Of a stretch of DNA of 50,297 nucleotides, positions 37,003 through 45,487 are shown in pieces. A program made the translations under genes and the position numbers. Origin of the DNA: a bacterium (GTDB lineage: Bacteria > Cyanobacteriota > Vampirovibrionia > Obscuribacterales > JAKAZS01); NCBI GenBank assembly GCA_021815785.1, contig JAKAZS010000010.1:1-50297 (forward strand). The letters run 5' to 3'. Positions within the stretch are counted from its first letter, which is position 1; each line of letters begins with the position of its first letter. Below the pieces are notes generated by a model that worked only from the letters and a program-made list of their open reading frames with translations, was not told the origin of the DNA and ran no database searches.

Positions 37003-37995
37003 ATGATTAATGGAATTTTTACAATAGATTTTCATGTGCATATTCAAGATGCTGATACGCAAAGTAAACTTTGCCCAGATGATCGCAAATCACTTTTTTT
37101 TCAACACGCTGTACCGTTTCTTGAACGTATCGCTCATTACAGTGAGCCTATCCATGACGAATTCGTAAATTATGTAGCTTTAAATTTACGGGACCCAATT
37201 AGCCGTTATTTTTATAATAAAACTGGTCAATTAGGTTTAATGGAGGTTTTACGTTTATTTAAAGTGTATGACATTAATAAACTGTTATATAAAATGCATA
37301 AATTAAAAATTGATCATGCGGTTATTCATTCACTAGAACCATTAACTTTGACACAAAATCTTTTAGATATAACTAAACCTTATGCTGATAAGTTTTCGAT
37401 TTTTGCCTCGGTAGATCGTAATTGTGCCGATCCGCTATTCTATTTAACCAACCTGTTAGCCAGTAAGCGTATTAAAGGGTTTAAAATTCATCCTCAAGTT
37501 GGTGGCTATGCCTGTGGTGAATTATATGAAAAGATTAAAGATATTGCAAATTTAGCCCAACAACATAATTTACCAATGATGTTTCATACTGGCCATATTC
37601 CTAGTGACTCTTTAACTGATTTGCATGGCTGTTCTGAAGTGGAAGCGATTGAACCTTTAGTGGTTAATTTCCCTAAAGTTAATTTCGTTTTAGCTCATAT
37701 TGGCTGGGAGTCTTGGCGGCATGTATTAAACTTAGCCATGAGATATAAAAATGTTTATGTCGAAACGTCTTGGCAGCCAGCTGGTGTAATTCGTCGGGCT
37801 TGTGATAAACTGGGAGCTGACCGAGTTATTTATGGATCTGATTTTCCTTTATTAAAACAAGAAGCCAGTTTAAGGCAAGTTCAAAAAGCTTTATCTACTA
37901 AAGAATTAGCTTATGTGTTTTCGGCAAATTCGCGAAAATTATTGCAACTTACTAATTTAGCCAAATTAAATAATTATGATTTAGTTAGTAATTAG
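37003..37995 (+). CDS. Amidohydrolase family 2 metal-dependent hydrolase
   Basis: TIM-barrel metalloenzyme of the amidohydrolase-2 (ACMSD-like) group, which hydrolyses or decarboxylates small carboxylates and lactones. In 330 residues the metal site shows HxH at His11 and His13 (FHVHI), FKIHPQVG near 165, MFHTGH near 194, LAHIGW near 231 and the final Asp in YGSDFPL near 285. An insertion around residues 20-85 caps the barrel. AAGGGT precedes the ATG. It is a single gene after the hsp20 terminator, convergent with rodA; no neighbour suggests its substrate. Confidence 0.85.
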   Translation: MINGIFTIDFHVHIQDADTQSKLCPDDRKSLFFQHAVPFLERIAHYSEPIHDEFVNYVALNLRDPISRYFYNKTGQLGLMEVLRLFKVYDINKLLYKMHKLKIDHAVIHSLEPLTLTQNLLDITKPYADKFSIFASVDRNCADPLFYLTNLLASKRIKGFKIHPQVGGYACGELYEKIKDIANLAQQHNLPMMFHTGHIPSDSLTDLHGCSEVEAIEPLVVNFPKVNFVLAHIGWESWRHVLNLAMRYKNVYVETSWQPAGVIRRACDKLGADRVIYGSDFPLLKQEASLRQVQKALSTKELAYVFSANSRKLLQLTNLAKLNNYDLVSN

Positions 37996-38205
37996 CATTA
38001 ACCTTAATTTTTACTTGAACATTTATGACTAATATTTGGGCTATTAGCCATAGTGGTCGCGATGTTTTTCACTTGATTTGTACTCATGACGCTATGATTT
38101 AACCGTCTTGCTTGTGAATATTTACTAGGCAACACTTTTGGAATATCTTTAGTGATGTTTAGTTATAATTTAAACGCATTGCATGGTGAATTACTAGTTA
38201 GTTAA

Positions 38206-39495
38206 TTATTGTATTTGAAGATTTTCGGGCGGATTATCGCTTCTAATGGATTCTAAAACACCAATACTAAATAAATCAACTAATAATGCTGTTCCACCAT
38301 AGCTTAAAAATGGCAGGGGAACACCGGCTACCGGCATAATTCCTATAGTCATGCCAATATTTAAAAATACATGGAATAAAAACATACACATAATACCAAT
38401 GCTAAGGATACTTCCAGTCGGTTCATTTTTGGCCAGGTTAGCAATTTTAAGAGCTCTTAAGCAAAGGACTGTATAAAGAATAATAATTAATGCAGAAATT
38501 TTAAAGCCTAATTCTTCACTAATAACGGCATAAATAAAATCGGTATGACGTTCAGGAATAAATGCCCCTTGGCTTTGGTTACCTTTACCTAGGCCACTTC
38601 CCATAAAGCCACCAGAACCGATAGCAATAAGGCTTTGTAATATATGATAGCCGGAGCCCTTGGGATCTGTATAGGGATTGATAAAACTGGTAAGACGTTT
38701 TTGCTGATATTCTTTGAGTAAACCCCATAGATGTGGTCTAGCGTAGCCAAAACCAATATTGGTAATTAAGACCAATATTATTAATACTGCCCGGAGTTTA
38801 AAATCCCAGAATTTACGGCGCCAAAATATCGCTAATATTAACATTAAACCAATTAAATAGTAATGCCAGTATTGAATGTCAACAGCGTTAAAAATTAAAC
38901 TTAATACTGGTGAGATAATTACGCCAATATCCGTTATTGTAGCTCCAGCATAGTAAATCATGCCAATAAATACGGCGCCAAAGGTTAACGAAGTACCTAA
39001 GTCGGGTTGTTTAAAAACTAAAATAGCTGGTGGTAAGATAATTAGACCTGTTTTAATGATATCAAAAAATGAATGGATACGATATCGGCCTAGATATAAG
39101 GCTAGGGTAAAAATTACGACAATTTTAGCTAGTTCTGAAGGCTGAATGGTGATAGGGCCTAGACTTAGCCATCTTTGAGCACCCATTGCTGAATGGCCTT
39201 TAACCATCACGGTAATTAACAAAATTAAATTGATTGTATATAAACTTATGATTACGGGTAGTTTAAGCAAGACTTTATAAGGCATCAACCGAGCCATTAT
39301 AAGCAAAACCAAACCTACCCACATAAATTGCTCTTGCTTTTGGGCATAGGTTTTAGCAATTTGCGATAGGCTTAAAGTAGTTAGACCTATGTATATTAAG
39401 CCAAGAGTTACTATAACCAATACCCAATCGGTATTTTTAATTAAATTGGTTAAGATGCTTTGTAAATTGCTTTTAATTAATGAATTTTGATTCAT
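38206..39495 (-). CDS. rodA: Peptidoglycan glycosyltransferase RodA (SEDS family)
   Basis: RodA polymerises lipid II during cell elongation, together with a class B penicillin-binding protein. The 429-residue integral membrane protein has about ten hydrophobic segments and the SEDS signatures: SGGFMGSGLGKGNQSQGAFIPERHTDFIYA (two adjoining motifs) with the HTDFI segment, EELGF, and NIGMTIGIMPVAGVPLPFLSYGG near the C-terminus. RodA is favoured over FtsW by its PxRHTDFIYA and IMPVAGVPLP forms. It lies 78 bases downstream of minE and is probably in the minCDE transcript, joining elongation with division-site placement. The cognate PBP2 gene is not here. Confidence 0.93.
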   Translation of the reverse strand: MNQNSLIKSNLQSILTNLIKNTDWVLVIVTLGLIYIGLTTLSLSQIAKTYAQKQEQFMWVGLVLLIMARLMPYKVLLKLPVIISLYTINLILLITVMVKGHSAMGAQRWLSLGPITIQPSELAKIVVIFTLALYLGRYRIHSFFDIIKTGLIILPPAILVFKQPDLGTSLTFGAVFIGMIYYAGATITDIGVIISPVLSLIFNAVDIQYWHYYLIGLMLILAIFWRRKFWDFKLRAVLIILVLITNIGFGYARPHLWGLLKEYQQKRLTSFINPYTDPKGSGYHILQSLIAIGSGGFMGSGLGKGNQSQGAFIPERHTDFIYAVISEELGFKISALIIILYTVLCLRALKIANLAKNEPTGSILSIGIMCMFLFHVFLNIGMTIGIMPVAGVPLPFLSYGGTALLVDLFSIGVLESIRSDNPPENLQIQ

Positions 39496-39573
39496 GCTTA
39501 AATTATATACAAGTATTTTAATAAAGCAAAGAAAAAAAATTACTTTCGATCAACAATCGTATTCGTTGTTAAA

Positions 39574-39828
39574 TTATTTTGAACGCATTAACATAAAATT
39601 TGCTGTTAAAAAGGCCTTGCGTTCAAAATGCTTTAAGTCAAAATTAGTAGTAGTTGAATCTAATTCAAAATACCGTGATACCACATTGACTAATTCTTCT
39701 TGCATATTTTCCAGTTTTCCGGCTGGCAACTCTAGGCGATCATGAAGAAGCATTGATTGCATTCGTTCTTTGGCAGTTATTTTGGGTGAATTTTGGTTAA
39801 AAGGAAATAACCAGTTTAAAAATTGCAC
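39574..39828 (-). CDS. minE: Cell division topological specificity factor MinE
   Basis: MinE stimulates the MinD ATPase and drives MinCD pole-to-pole movement or localisation. The 84-residue protein has the N-terminal amphipathic stretch (MQFLNWLF), the anti-MinCD domain with AKERMQSMLLHDR, and the dimerisation domain ELVNVVSRYFELD. Its length is normal. It follows minD by 11 bases. Presence of MinE rather than DivIVA/MinJ implies an oscillating or E. coli-like Min system. Confidence 0.93.
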   Translation of the reverse strand: MQFLNWLFPFNQNSPKITAKERMQSMLLHDRLELPAGKLENMQEELVNVVSRYFELDSTTTNFDLKHFERKAFLTANFMLMRSK

Positions 39829-39839
39829 TGTTTTTCTCC

Positions 39840-40655
39840 TTATACGTACGCTTGAGGGTTAAAGATTTTCATTATTTTACCAACCCAGTTGTTATTGGTA
39901 TCGGTTAGATCCATAAAGGGAACTTCATCACCTTTAAGGCGACGAGCTATATTTCTAAAAGCTAGGCCCGATCGAGTATTATTTGAACCAGCTATTGGTT
40001 CACCTTTATTGGTTGAAATAATAATATCATCATCATCTGGTACTACACCAAGCAGTTTTACTGATAATATTTCTAAGACATCGTCAACACTCATCATATC
40101 GTTATTTTTAACCATATGAGGGCGAATGCGATTGAGAATTAATTTATAATCTGAAATTTCATCTTTGCGGGCTTCAAGTAAACCAATAATCCGATCTGCA
40201 TCGCGAACGGCAGACATTTCAGGTGTAGTTACAATAATAGCTTCGCTAGCTCCAGCCACCGCATTTTGGAAGCCACTTTCAATTCCGGCAGGACTATCGA
40301 CAATGACAAAATCAAAAGTATTTTTTAATTCTTCACAAAGAACTTTCATTTGATCCGCATTAACGGCCGTTTTATCACGGGTTTGAGCTGCGGGTAAAAG
40401 ATTTAATTGCGGGAGCTTTTTATCTTTTACGAGAGCCTGTTTTAGCTTACAACGTTCTTCAACTACGTCAACAAGGTTGTAGACTACTCTATTTTCAAGA
40501 CCCATGAGAATATCTAAATTTCTTAAGCCTATGTCCATGTCAACAAGACAAACACTGGATCCTGATGCAGCAAGTGCGACACCAATATTTGCAGATGCGG
40601 TTGTCTTGCCCACACCACCTTTTCCTGAAGTTACAACTATTACTCTTCCTGTCAT
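39840..40655 (-). CDS. minD: Septum site-determining protein MinD
   Basis: MinD is the membrane-binding ATPase that recruits MinC. The 271-residue protein begins with the deviant Walker A SGKGGVGKTT (signature Lys12 and Lys17), followed by LVDMDIGLRNLDILMG (switch region) and IVDSPAGIE (Walker B with catalytic Asp). The C-terminal KIMKIFNPQAYV is a short amphipathic membrane-targeting helix. It lies 53 bases after minC and 11 before minE. Confidence 0.97.
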   Translation of the reverse strand: MTGRVIVVTSGKGGVGKTTASANIGVALAASGSSVCLVDMDIGLRNLDILMGLENRVVYNLVDVVEERCKLKQALVKDKKLPQLNLLPAAQTRDKTAVNADQMKVLCEELKNTFDFVIVDSPAGIESGFQNAVAGASEAIIVTTPEMSAVRDADRIIGLLEARKDEISDYKLILNRIRPHMVKNNDMMSVDDVLEILSVKLLGVVPDDDDIIISTNKGEPIAGSNNTRSGLAFRNIARRLKGDEVPFMDLTDTNNNWVGKIMKIFNPQAYV

Positions 40656-40708
40656 TTTTTGTACCCGTTTTATCCTTATTGAGTTAAATATTGAGTCGAA
40701 TTATTATT

Positions 40709-41773
40709 TTAATCTAAATTTGTTTTACTTATTTTAATTTTACCATCAACTACTTTAGCTATTTCAGCTAGATTTGTTGATTTCTGTTTAAGTATTGTAT
40801 TGTTGTGCGGATGATTATTTTTGGCAAAAATTTTATCCATTACGTTAGTGTTATTGGATTCAACTGCTTTATCTGGTGACCGAGCTATTAAATTGGCAAT
40901 ACGGATTTGAATAGGATCTAGTTTTAAGGCTCTGATTTCAGCCTGAAGATTGCCACCAACACCAGCGTGCGCTATACCTTTAAGGGCGCCCCAAATTGTG
41001 ATATCACCTTGGGCAATTACTTCAGCGCCAGGGTTAATATCACCAATTATAACTAAATTGCCTTTATGACTAATTACTTGCCCCGCTCTTAAGGTTTGTT
41101 TTAAATAAAGAACTTGGGTATTAAAATGATTATCCGGTTTTGGATTAGTTCTTGAAGGTTGTTGGCTAATTTGAATTTGGGGTAACTCACCTGGACTAAG
41201 GGTTGAAGCCATTGTTTCAGTCTTATGTTTATGTCGATTTGGGTGTTTAATTGAATTTGATTGACTAGAATAGCGTTGTTCATCTTCAAATGATTTTTGA
41301 CTTGGATAATTATGGGCAATATTTTCTACTGATACCTGAGTTGGTTTAAAATTATTTTGTTGAAAAGTTTGGTTTACATCATTTAGATCTGGTGTATTAA
41401 TTATATCAGCTTGATAATTTTCGTAACTCATTAAAACGGATTCGTCAGAATCTATTTCAATAATATCATCTTCGATAGCAATAGTTGGATTGATTCGACT
41501 TGCTTCCAGTGCTAATTTTGTACGCTGGTTCAGGGCAATGATACTGTTAGGTTCCAGTCCAACCTCGATAAAGAAGCCTTTAAGTTTTAGTATTTCATTT
41601 TTAGTAAGTTCAAGATTTCCTAAATTTAGTTGAACTTCAAAACCACGCCAGAACTGACTTGATACTTTTAAGATGGATGAAAGTTGATCGTATGCTTCTT
41701 GGTAATTATCACAACCAGATACATCAATAGTTATGCATTGATCAGCTTGACTTAAGATTGAAAGTTTAGACAT
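40709..41773 (-). CDS. minC: Septum site-determining protein MinC
   Basis: MinC inhibits FtsZ ring formation away from mid-cell. The 354-residue protein is longer than E. coli MinC (231 aa). The N-terminal domain (about 1-105) is followed by an Asn/Ser/Gln-rich, probably disordered linker of roughly 100 residues (about 110-220), and the C-terminal beta-helix domain with TLRAGQVISHKGNLVIIGD, NPGAEVIAQGDITIWG and LKGIAHAG, typical of MinC. Thirty further residues form a polar tail. It is the first gene of the minC-minD-minE-rodA run; AGGAT sits before the ATG. The long linker is unusual and may be lineage-specific. Confidence 0.92.
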   Translation of the reverse strand: MSKLSILSQADQCITIDVSGCDNYQEAYDQLSSILKVSSQFWRGFEVQLNLGNLELTKNEILKLKGFFIEVGLEPNSIIALNQRTKLALEASRINPTIAIEDDIIEIDSDESVLMSYENYQADIINTPDLNDVNQTFQQNNFKPTQVSVENIAHNYPSQKSFEDEQRYSSQSNSIKHPNRHKHKTETMASTLSPGELPQIQISQQPSRTNPKPDNHFNTQVLYLKQTLRAGQVISHKGNLVIIGDINPGAEVIAQGDITIWGALKGIAHAGVGGNLQAEIRALKLDPIQIRIANLIARSPDKAVESNNTNVMDKIFAKNNHPHNNTILKQKSTNLAEIAKVVDGKIKISKTNLD

Positions 41774-42199
41774 TTTTTGTATCCTGATTATTTATTTGAT
41801 AATTAAATGTATTCCTTAAAATACAACCTTATTGAATTATAGTTAATAAAGTTGTGATGATGATACCGCAATTTAGTAAAAAAACTGAATTTAAAAATAT
41901 GCTACAAGTGATTTACAAATAAGTCAAGACTGTGTAGTTATCGTTTGTATATTTAAAATACCGCAAACGGTGATATCTTTTCATTACATTTTAGTAATCT
42001 TTGTCAATCGGGCTTGCCGATATGTCGTTTGAATATCTTGAAAATATATAAAGATGCTGTTGTTGCTTTTGTTTAGGAAATAACTGTTTCTTAAGTAAAC
42101 TTTTAGCTCGATTATTAATTTAGTAGTTTGTCCCTATTTTTTTAGCTAATTTAACCTAGTTATAACATTGCCCTATTTTGACACCGTAATATTTAAGAA
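41774..42199. other. Intergenic region upstream of minC
   Basis: These 426 bases lie between minC and the end of the TPR gene, both on the minus strand, and should contain the minCDE-rodA promoter. I see short possible hairpins (ACCGCAAACGGT near 41960) and one TTAGCTAA palindrome at 42142-42149, but no gene or RNA. Confidence 0.5.
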
Positions 42200-43489
42200 T
42201 TAATTTGTAAATGGTTCTTTAATTGATTGTGCTTGTTTCTCGATGGATAACGCATTGGCGTTTTGATTGGTTTTACGCAAAAAAATTGCGTAATCGGTAA
42301 GTGTTTCTTTGGTATGATAATTATTTTTCCCAAATAACTTTTCTTTTAAATTAAGGGTTTTAATAAAATAAGACTTAGCTAAATCATTATCATTGGTAGC
42401 ACTGTATAAAATTGCTAGGCTGTGATAGCTTTCGTGCAATTCTGGAGAATTGTTTTTTTCTCTTGTGGTTAATGATTCAAGAAGGTTTACTTTAGCTAAA
42501 TCATATTGATTTAGCTTGGTATAAGTATTGCCTAGATTGCACAACAAATGTTGATAGATACTTAAGGATTTATCAATGTTGACATTTTCAGCAATTGCTA
42601 TAGCTTGGGTTAAGTAGTTCAAGGCTTTTTCGTAATTGGCCTGTTTTAAATTGACCCAGCCTAGGTTATTATACCCTAGTACTGATTCTTGACTGTATTC
42701 ACCAAAATATTTTAGTTTAATATCTAAAGATTCTTGGTATAAATTTTCGGCTTGCTGGTAATCATGAATTCGAGTATAAATATTCGCTAAATTATTTACA
42801 TTCATAGCATAAGTAATTTCTTGTGATTTATCATTAAACGAAGCTAGTTTTCTAAGTGCTAGTGCTCGATTCCCATACATTAAGGCTTCCTTTAATGCAC
42901 CTTTAAGATAAAGACTGGCACTTAGATCTGATAATTTATTGGCTATGTCTAATTTGTTGGTGGTTGGATCAGTTTCGATAATTTCTATAGATTTTTGCTG
43001 GGCTTTACTGCTAGCATCGTATTTGCCTTGAAGTTTTAAGGCAATACCTAACAATGAATAAATTTCGGAAATTTTAAAATTATTGGGCGGTGTTTCGTGT
43101 TGATATAAATTTAGGAGGTAATTAGCTGTATTTTCCGCCTCTATTCCTCGCTCCAGTCTAATGAGGCAGATTAGTTCTAGGGTTAAAGCCTGATTTTTAT
43201 CAAAGGCAAAAGGATTTCCTGGAATGATTTGATTAAGTTGATTAAGTTTATTGGAACATTTAAGCAAATAGTTGGCAAATTGGTATTTTTTGCCTATAAA
43301 TAGCCTTTGAGCTAAAAAATTAAGTGTTATTGGTACTGTTAAAAATAAAATAGCAATGTTTAAAAATATTAGTTTATTAAAATATTTATGACTTTCGGGA
43401 AGAATATTTATATAGATTGTAAAAGCTAAGAGAATTAAACTACAGAAATAGTTTAAATAATAACTTTCAAATTGATCTTTATCATTCAT
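42200..43489 (-). CDS. Membrane-anchored tetratricopeptide repeat protein
   Basis: No named family is recognised. The 429-residue protein has two N-terminal membrane segments (about 10-27 and 40-62), then tetratricopeptide repeats from about residue 75 to the C-terminus. The repeats have the kinesin-light-chain flavour: ANIYTRIHDYQQAENLYQES, LGWVNLKQANYEKALNYLTQA and LGNTYTKLNQYDLAKVNLLES at about 40-42-residue spacing, six or more units. Such repeats usually bind partner proteins; with the membrane anchor the repeat domain may face either side. It is monocistronic, divergent from the permease gene. Confidence 0.85.
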   Translation of the reverse strand: MNDKDQFESYYLNYFCSLILLAFTIYINILPESHKYFNKLIFLNIAILFLTVPITLNFLAQRLFIGKKYQFANYLLKCSNKLNQLNQIIPGNPFAFDKNQALTLELICLIRLERGIEAENTANYLLNLYQHETPPNNFKISEIYSLLGIALKLQGKYDASSKAQQKSIEIIETDPTTNKLDIANKLSDLSASLYLKGALKEALMYGNRALALRKLASFNDKSQEITYAMNVNNLANIYTRIHDYQQAENLYQESLDIKLKYFGEYSQESVLGYNNLGWVNLKQANYEKALNYLTQAIAIAENVNIDKSLSIYQHLLCNLGNTYTKLNQYDLAKVNLLESLTTREKNNSPELHESYHSLAILYSATNDNDLAKSYFIKTLNLKEKLFGKNNYHTKETLTDYAIFLRKTNQNANALSIEKQAQSIKEPFTN

Positions 43490-43668
43490 TACTATTAACT
43501 TTAATGCCTTTGATTTAACTTTGACAATTAATTATACTATACTTGATTTATATGGAAAATATATAATAGGATTTGCTCTTGGTAGTCAAGATCGTGTTGG
43601 TGTTTATACTTTAAGATTTAATGTTATGATTAATTGGATTATTTGTAATGAAATTTTAATTTAAACAA

Positions 43669-45084
43669 TTGAGTAGCGAAAATTTTGTTAAATCCTTAAA
43701 TTTAAAAGATTCCTGTGCCATGGTAATTGGTTCGATGGTTGGGTCTGGCATTTTTCTGGTATCTGCGCAAACGGCTAGATTGGTTCAGTCACCTTTTTTG
43801 TTTTTATTGATCTGGTTTTTAGCGGCCATAATGACGGTTTTAGCGGCTACCTGTACTGGTGAATTAGCTTGCCTGTTTCCGAAAGCTGGTGGTCAGTATA
43901 TTTATTTAAAAGAGGCCTATAATAAATTAACTGCCTTCCTTTATGGTTGGACTTTATTTGCGGTAATTCAAAGTGGTACTATAGCAGCTGTAGCAGTAGC
44001 ATTTGCGAAATTCTTTAGCATCTTTATGCCAGTTGTTTCATCAAATAATATTGTCTTTCATTTTTGCTTTTTGCAAATTTCTTCCCTTCAACTGGTAGCA
44101 GTTTTATTAATTTTCTTATTAACTTTTAATAATTGTTTAGGAGTTAATGCGGCTAAATTTATTCAAAATATTTTTACAAGTTTAAAATTATTATCTTTAA
44201 TTGGTATTATTATTTTAGGTGTGGTTTCAGCTTCGCATTATTATGGTTGGCAGCCTAATATTAAGCATTTTTTCGACTTGACTAAGCCTGTGCAAAATAT
44301 CGGGTTGTTTGGCTTAACTATAATAACTGGTATTGTTGGACCATTATTTTCTATGGACGCCTGGAATAACGTAACTTTTACTGCTGAAGAAGTTAAGGAA
44401 CCAGAACTTACTTTGCCCAAAAGTTTAGTAATCGGAACCATAACTGTTTGCACTTTATATTTCCTGATAAACATTGTGTATTTACTTGTTTTACCCTTAA
44501 ATGGAATTTCCAATGGTGTTGATATTCTTCAGCGGGGCATTGCTTGGGCAAGTGAAGATAGGGTTGCTACAGCTGTTTTAGAAGTTGTTTTAGGAAGGTC
44601 TGGAGTCTATCTTATGGCGTTAGCTATAATGATATCAACTTTTGGAGGACTTAATGGTCTTATTTTAGCGGCGCCAAGAGTTTATTATGCGATGGCTAAA
44701 GATAAATTGTTTTTTCAATTTGCTGCTAATTTAAATCCCAAAACCAAAGTACCAGTTAAAGGGCTGGTTTTTCAAGGAATTTGGGCAGCATTATTAACTT
44801 TTAGTGGTTCGTACAGTAATTTACTGGAATATGTCATTTTCGCAACATTATTTTTTTACATTTTAACTATAGCTAGTGTGATTATTTTCCGTTTTAAATT
44901 TAAAGATCGCGAAAGAAAATTTAGAGCTCCCCTCTACCCTTTTTTGCCTATAATTTATATTTTTATGGCTGTTTTAGTAATGGTTGCACAGCTTTTGATT
45001 TCTCCTAACTATTGCTTGGCGGGTATTTTGATTGTTTGCTCAGGATTGCCAGCTTATTTTTTTTGGTCAAAAAAAGCTCATTAA
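43669..45084 (+). CDS. APC-superfamily amino acid permease
   Basis: A 471-residue inner-membrane transporter with about twelve membrane segments. The first helix carries the substrate- and sodium-site glycine motif GSMVGSGIFLV (residues 21-31); FPKAGGQYIYLKEAYNK and a gating-region TAEEVKEPELTLPKSL follow, which are signatures of APC/LAT-type exchangers. The start is TTG 43669 with no visible ribosome-binding site; the next in-frame ATG (residue 18) lies inside the conserved first helix, so the TTG or an unrecognised start is used. The substrate is unknown. It lies upstream of the giant surface protein, with a 403-base gap. Confidence 0.9.
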   Translation: MSSENFVKSLNLKDSCAMVIGSMVGSGIFLVSAQTARLVQSPFLFLLIWFLAAIMTVLAATCTGELACLFPKAGGQYIYLKEAYNKLTAFLYGWTLFAVIQSGTIAAVAVAFAKFFSIFMPVVSSNNIVFHFCFLQISSLQLVAVLLIFLLTFNNCLGVNAAKFIQNIFTSLKLLSLIGIIILGVVSASHYYGWQPNIKHFFDLTKPVQNIGLFGLTIITGIVGPLFSMDAWNNVTFTAEEVKEPELTLPKSLVIGTITVCTLYFLINIVYLLVLPLNGISNGVDILQRGIAWASEDRVATAVLEVVLGRSGVYLMALAIMISTFGGLNGLILAAPRVYYAMAKDKLFFQFAANLNPKTKVPVKGLVFQGIWAALLTFSGSYSNLLEYVIFATLFFYILTIASVIIFRFKFKDRERKFRAPLYPFLPIIYIFMAVLVMVAQLLISPNYCLAGILIVCSGLPAYFFWSKKAH

Positions 45085-45487
45085 TTATTAATAAAAACTT
45101 ATTTTTTGGCTATTTAGCTTAATTTCGTTTGATTCAGATTGAACAAAATTAAAGTTGGTTTGCTTGGAGGTGTTAGAATTTATGTGTTTTATAAATAAGA
45201 CTACCGATAAGTCTACTTAATTATAAAATTTTACCGACAAAGTTTAATTTTTATAGTTATAGATTTACTCTTGGATAAATTTATGGTTTTTTATGCGGAA
45301 AATACTACTGTAACTGTGAAGAATTCTATTAAATGATTATTATTTATGTAGAACAAGCACTTAATAGAATTTATAATTTAGATTATGTGTATGAAGTAAG
45401 AATTTTGCGTTGACCTGTTCTTAGTAAGAATATTTAAAATAATTAACTTATTATTTATTCTTTTTTGTTTTTAAATTGGTGATTAAT
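45085..45487. other. Intergenic region upstream of the giant surface protein
   Basis: These 403 AT-rich bases hold an 11-bp inverted repeat (45322-45332 / 45361-45371) and several tiny frames. One 12-codon frame at 45182-45220 (MCFINKTTDKST) has a good GGAGG site at 45166-45170 and could be a leader peptide. Nothing else is recognised. Confidence 0.45.
45322..45371. repeat. 11-bp inverted repeat with 28-base loop
   Basis: AATTCTATTAA at 45322-45332 is repeated in inverted orientation as TTAATAGAATT at 45361-45371. It is 117 bases before the surface-protein start, where it could be an operator pair or an RNA hairpin in the leader. Confidence 0.55.

Noticed and set aside
39494-39745. Plus-strand frame of 83 codons between rodA and minE
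   Set aside because: It is antisense to minE and the short minE-rodA gap and shows no family features.
197-45084. Alternative genetic code with TGA as Trp or Gly
   Set aside because: All genes are full length under the standard code and use TGG for Trp and GGN for Gly; no gene needs an in-frame TGA to be complete. Only the avoidance of TGA as a stop is noteworthy.
45333-45413. 26-codon frame starting inside the inverted repeat region
   Set aside because: There is no ribosome-binding site, it spans the inverted repeat, and it would be the only gene here ending in TGA.
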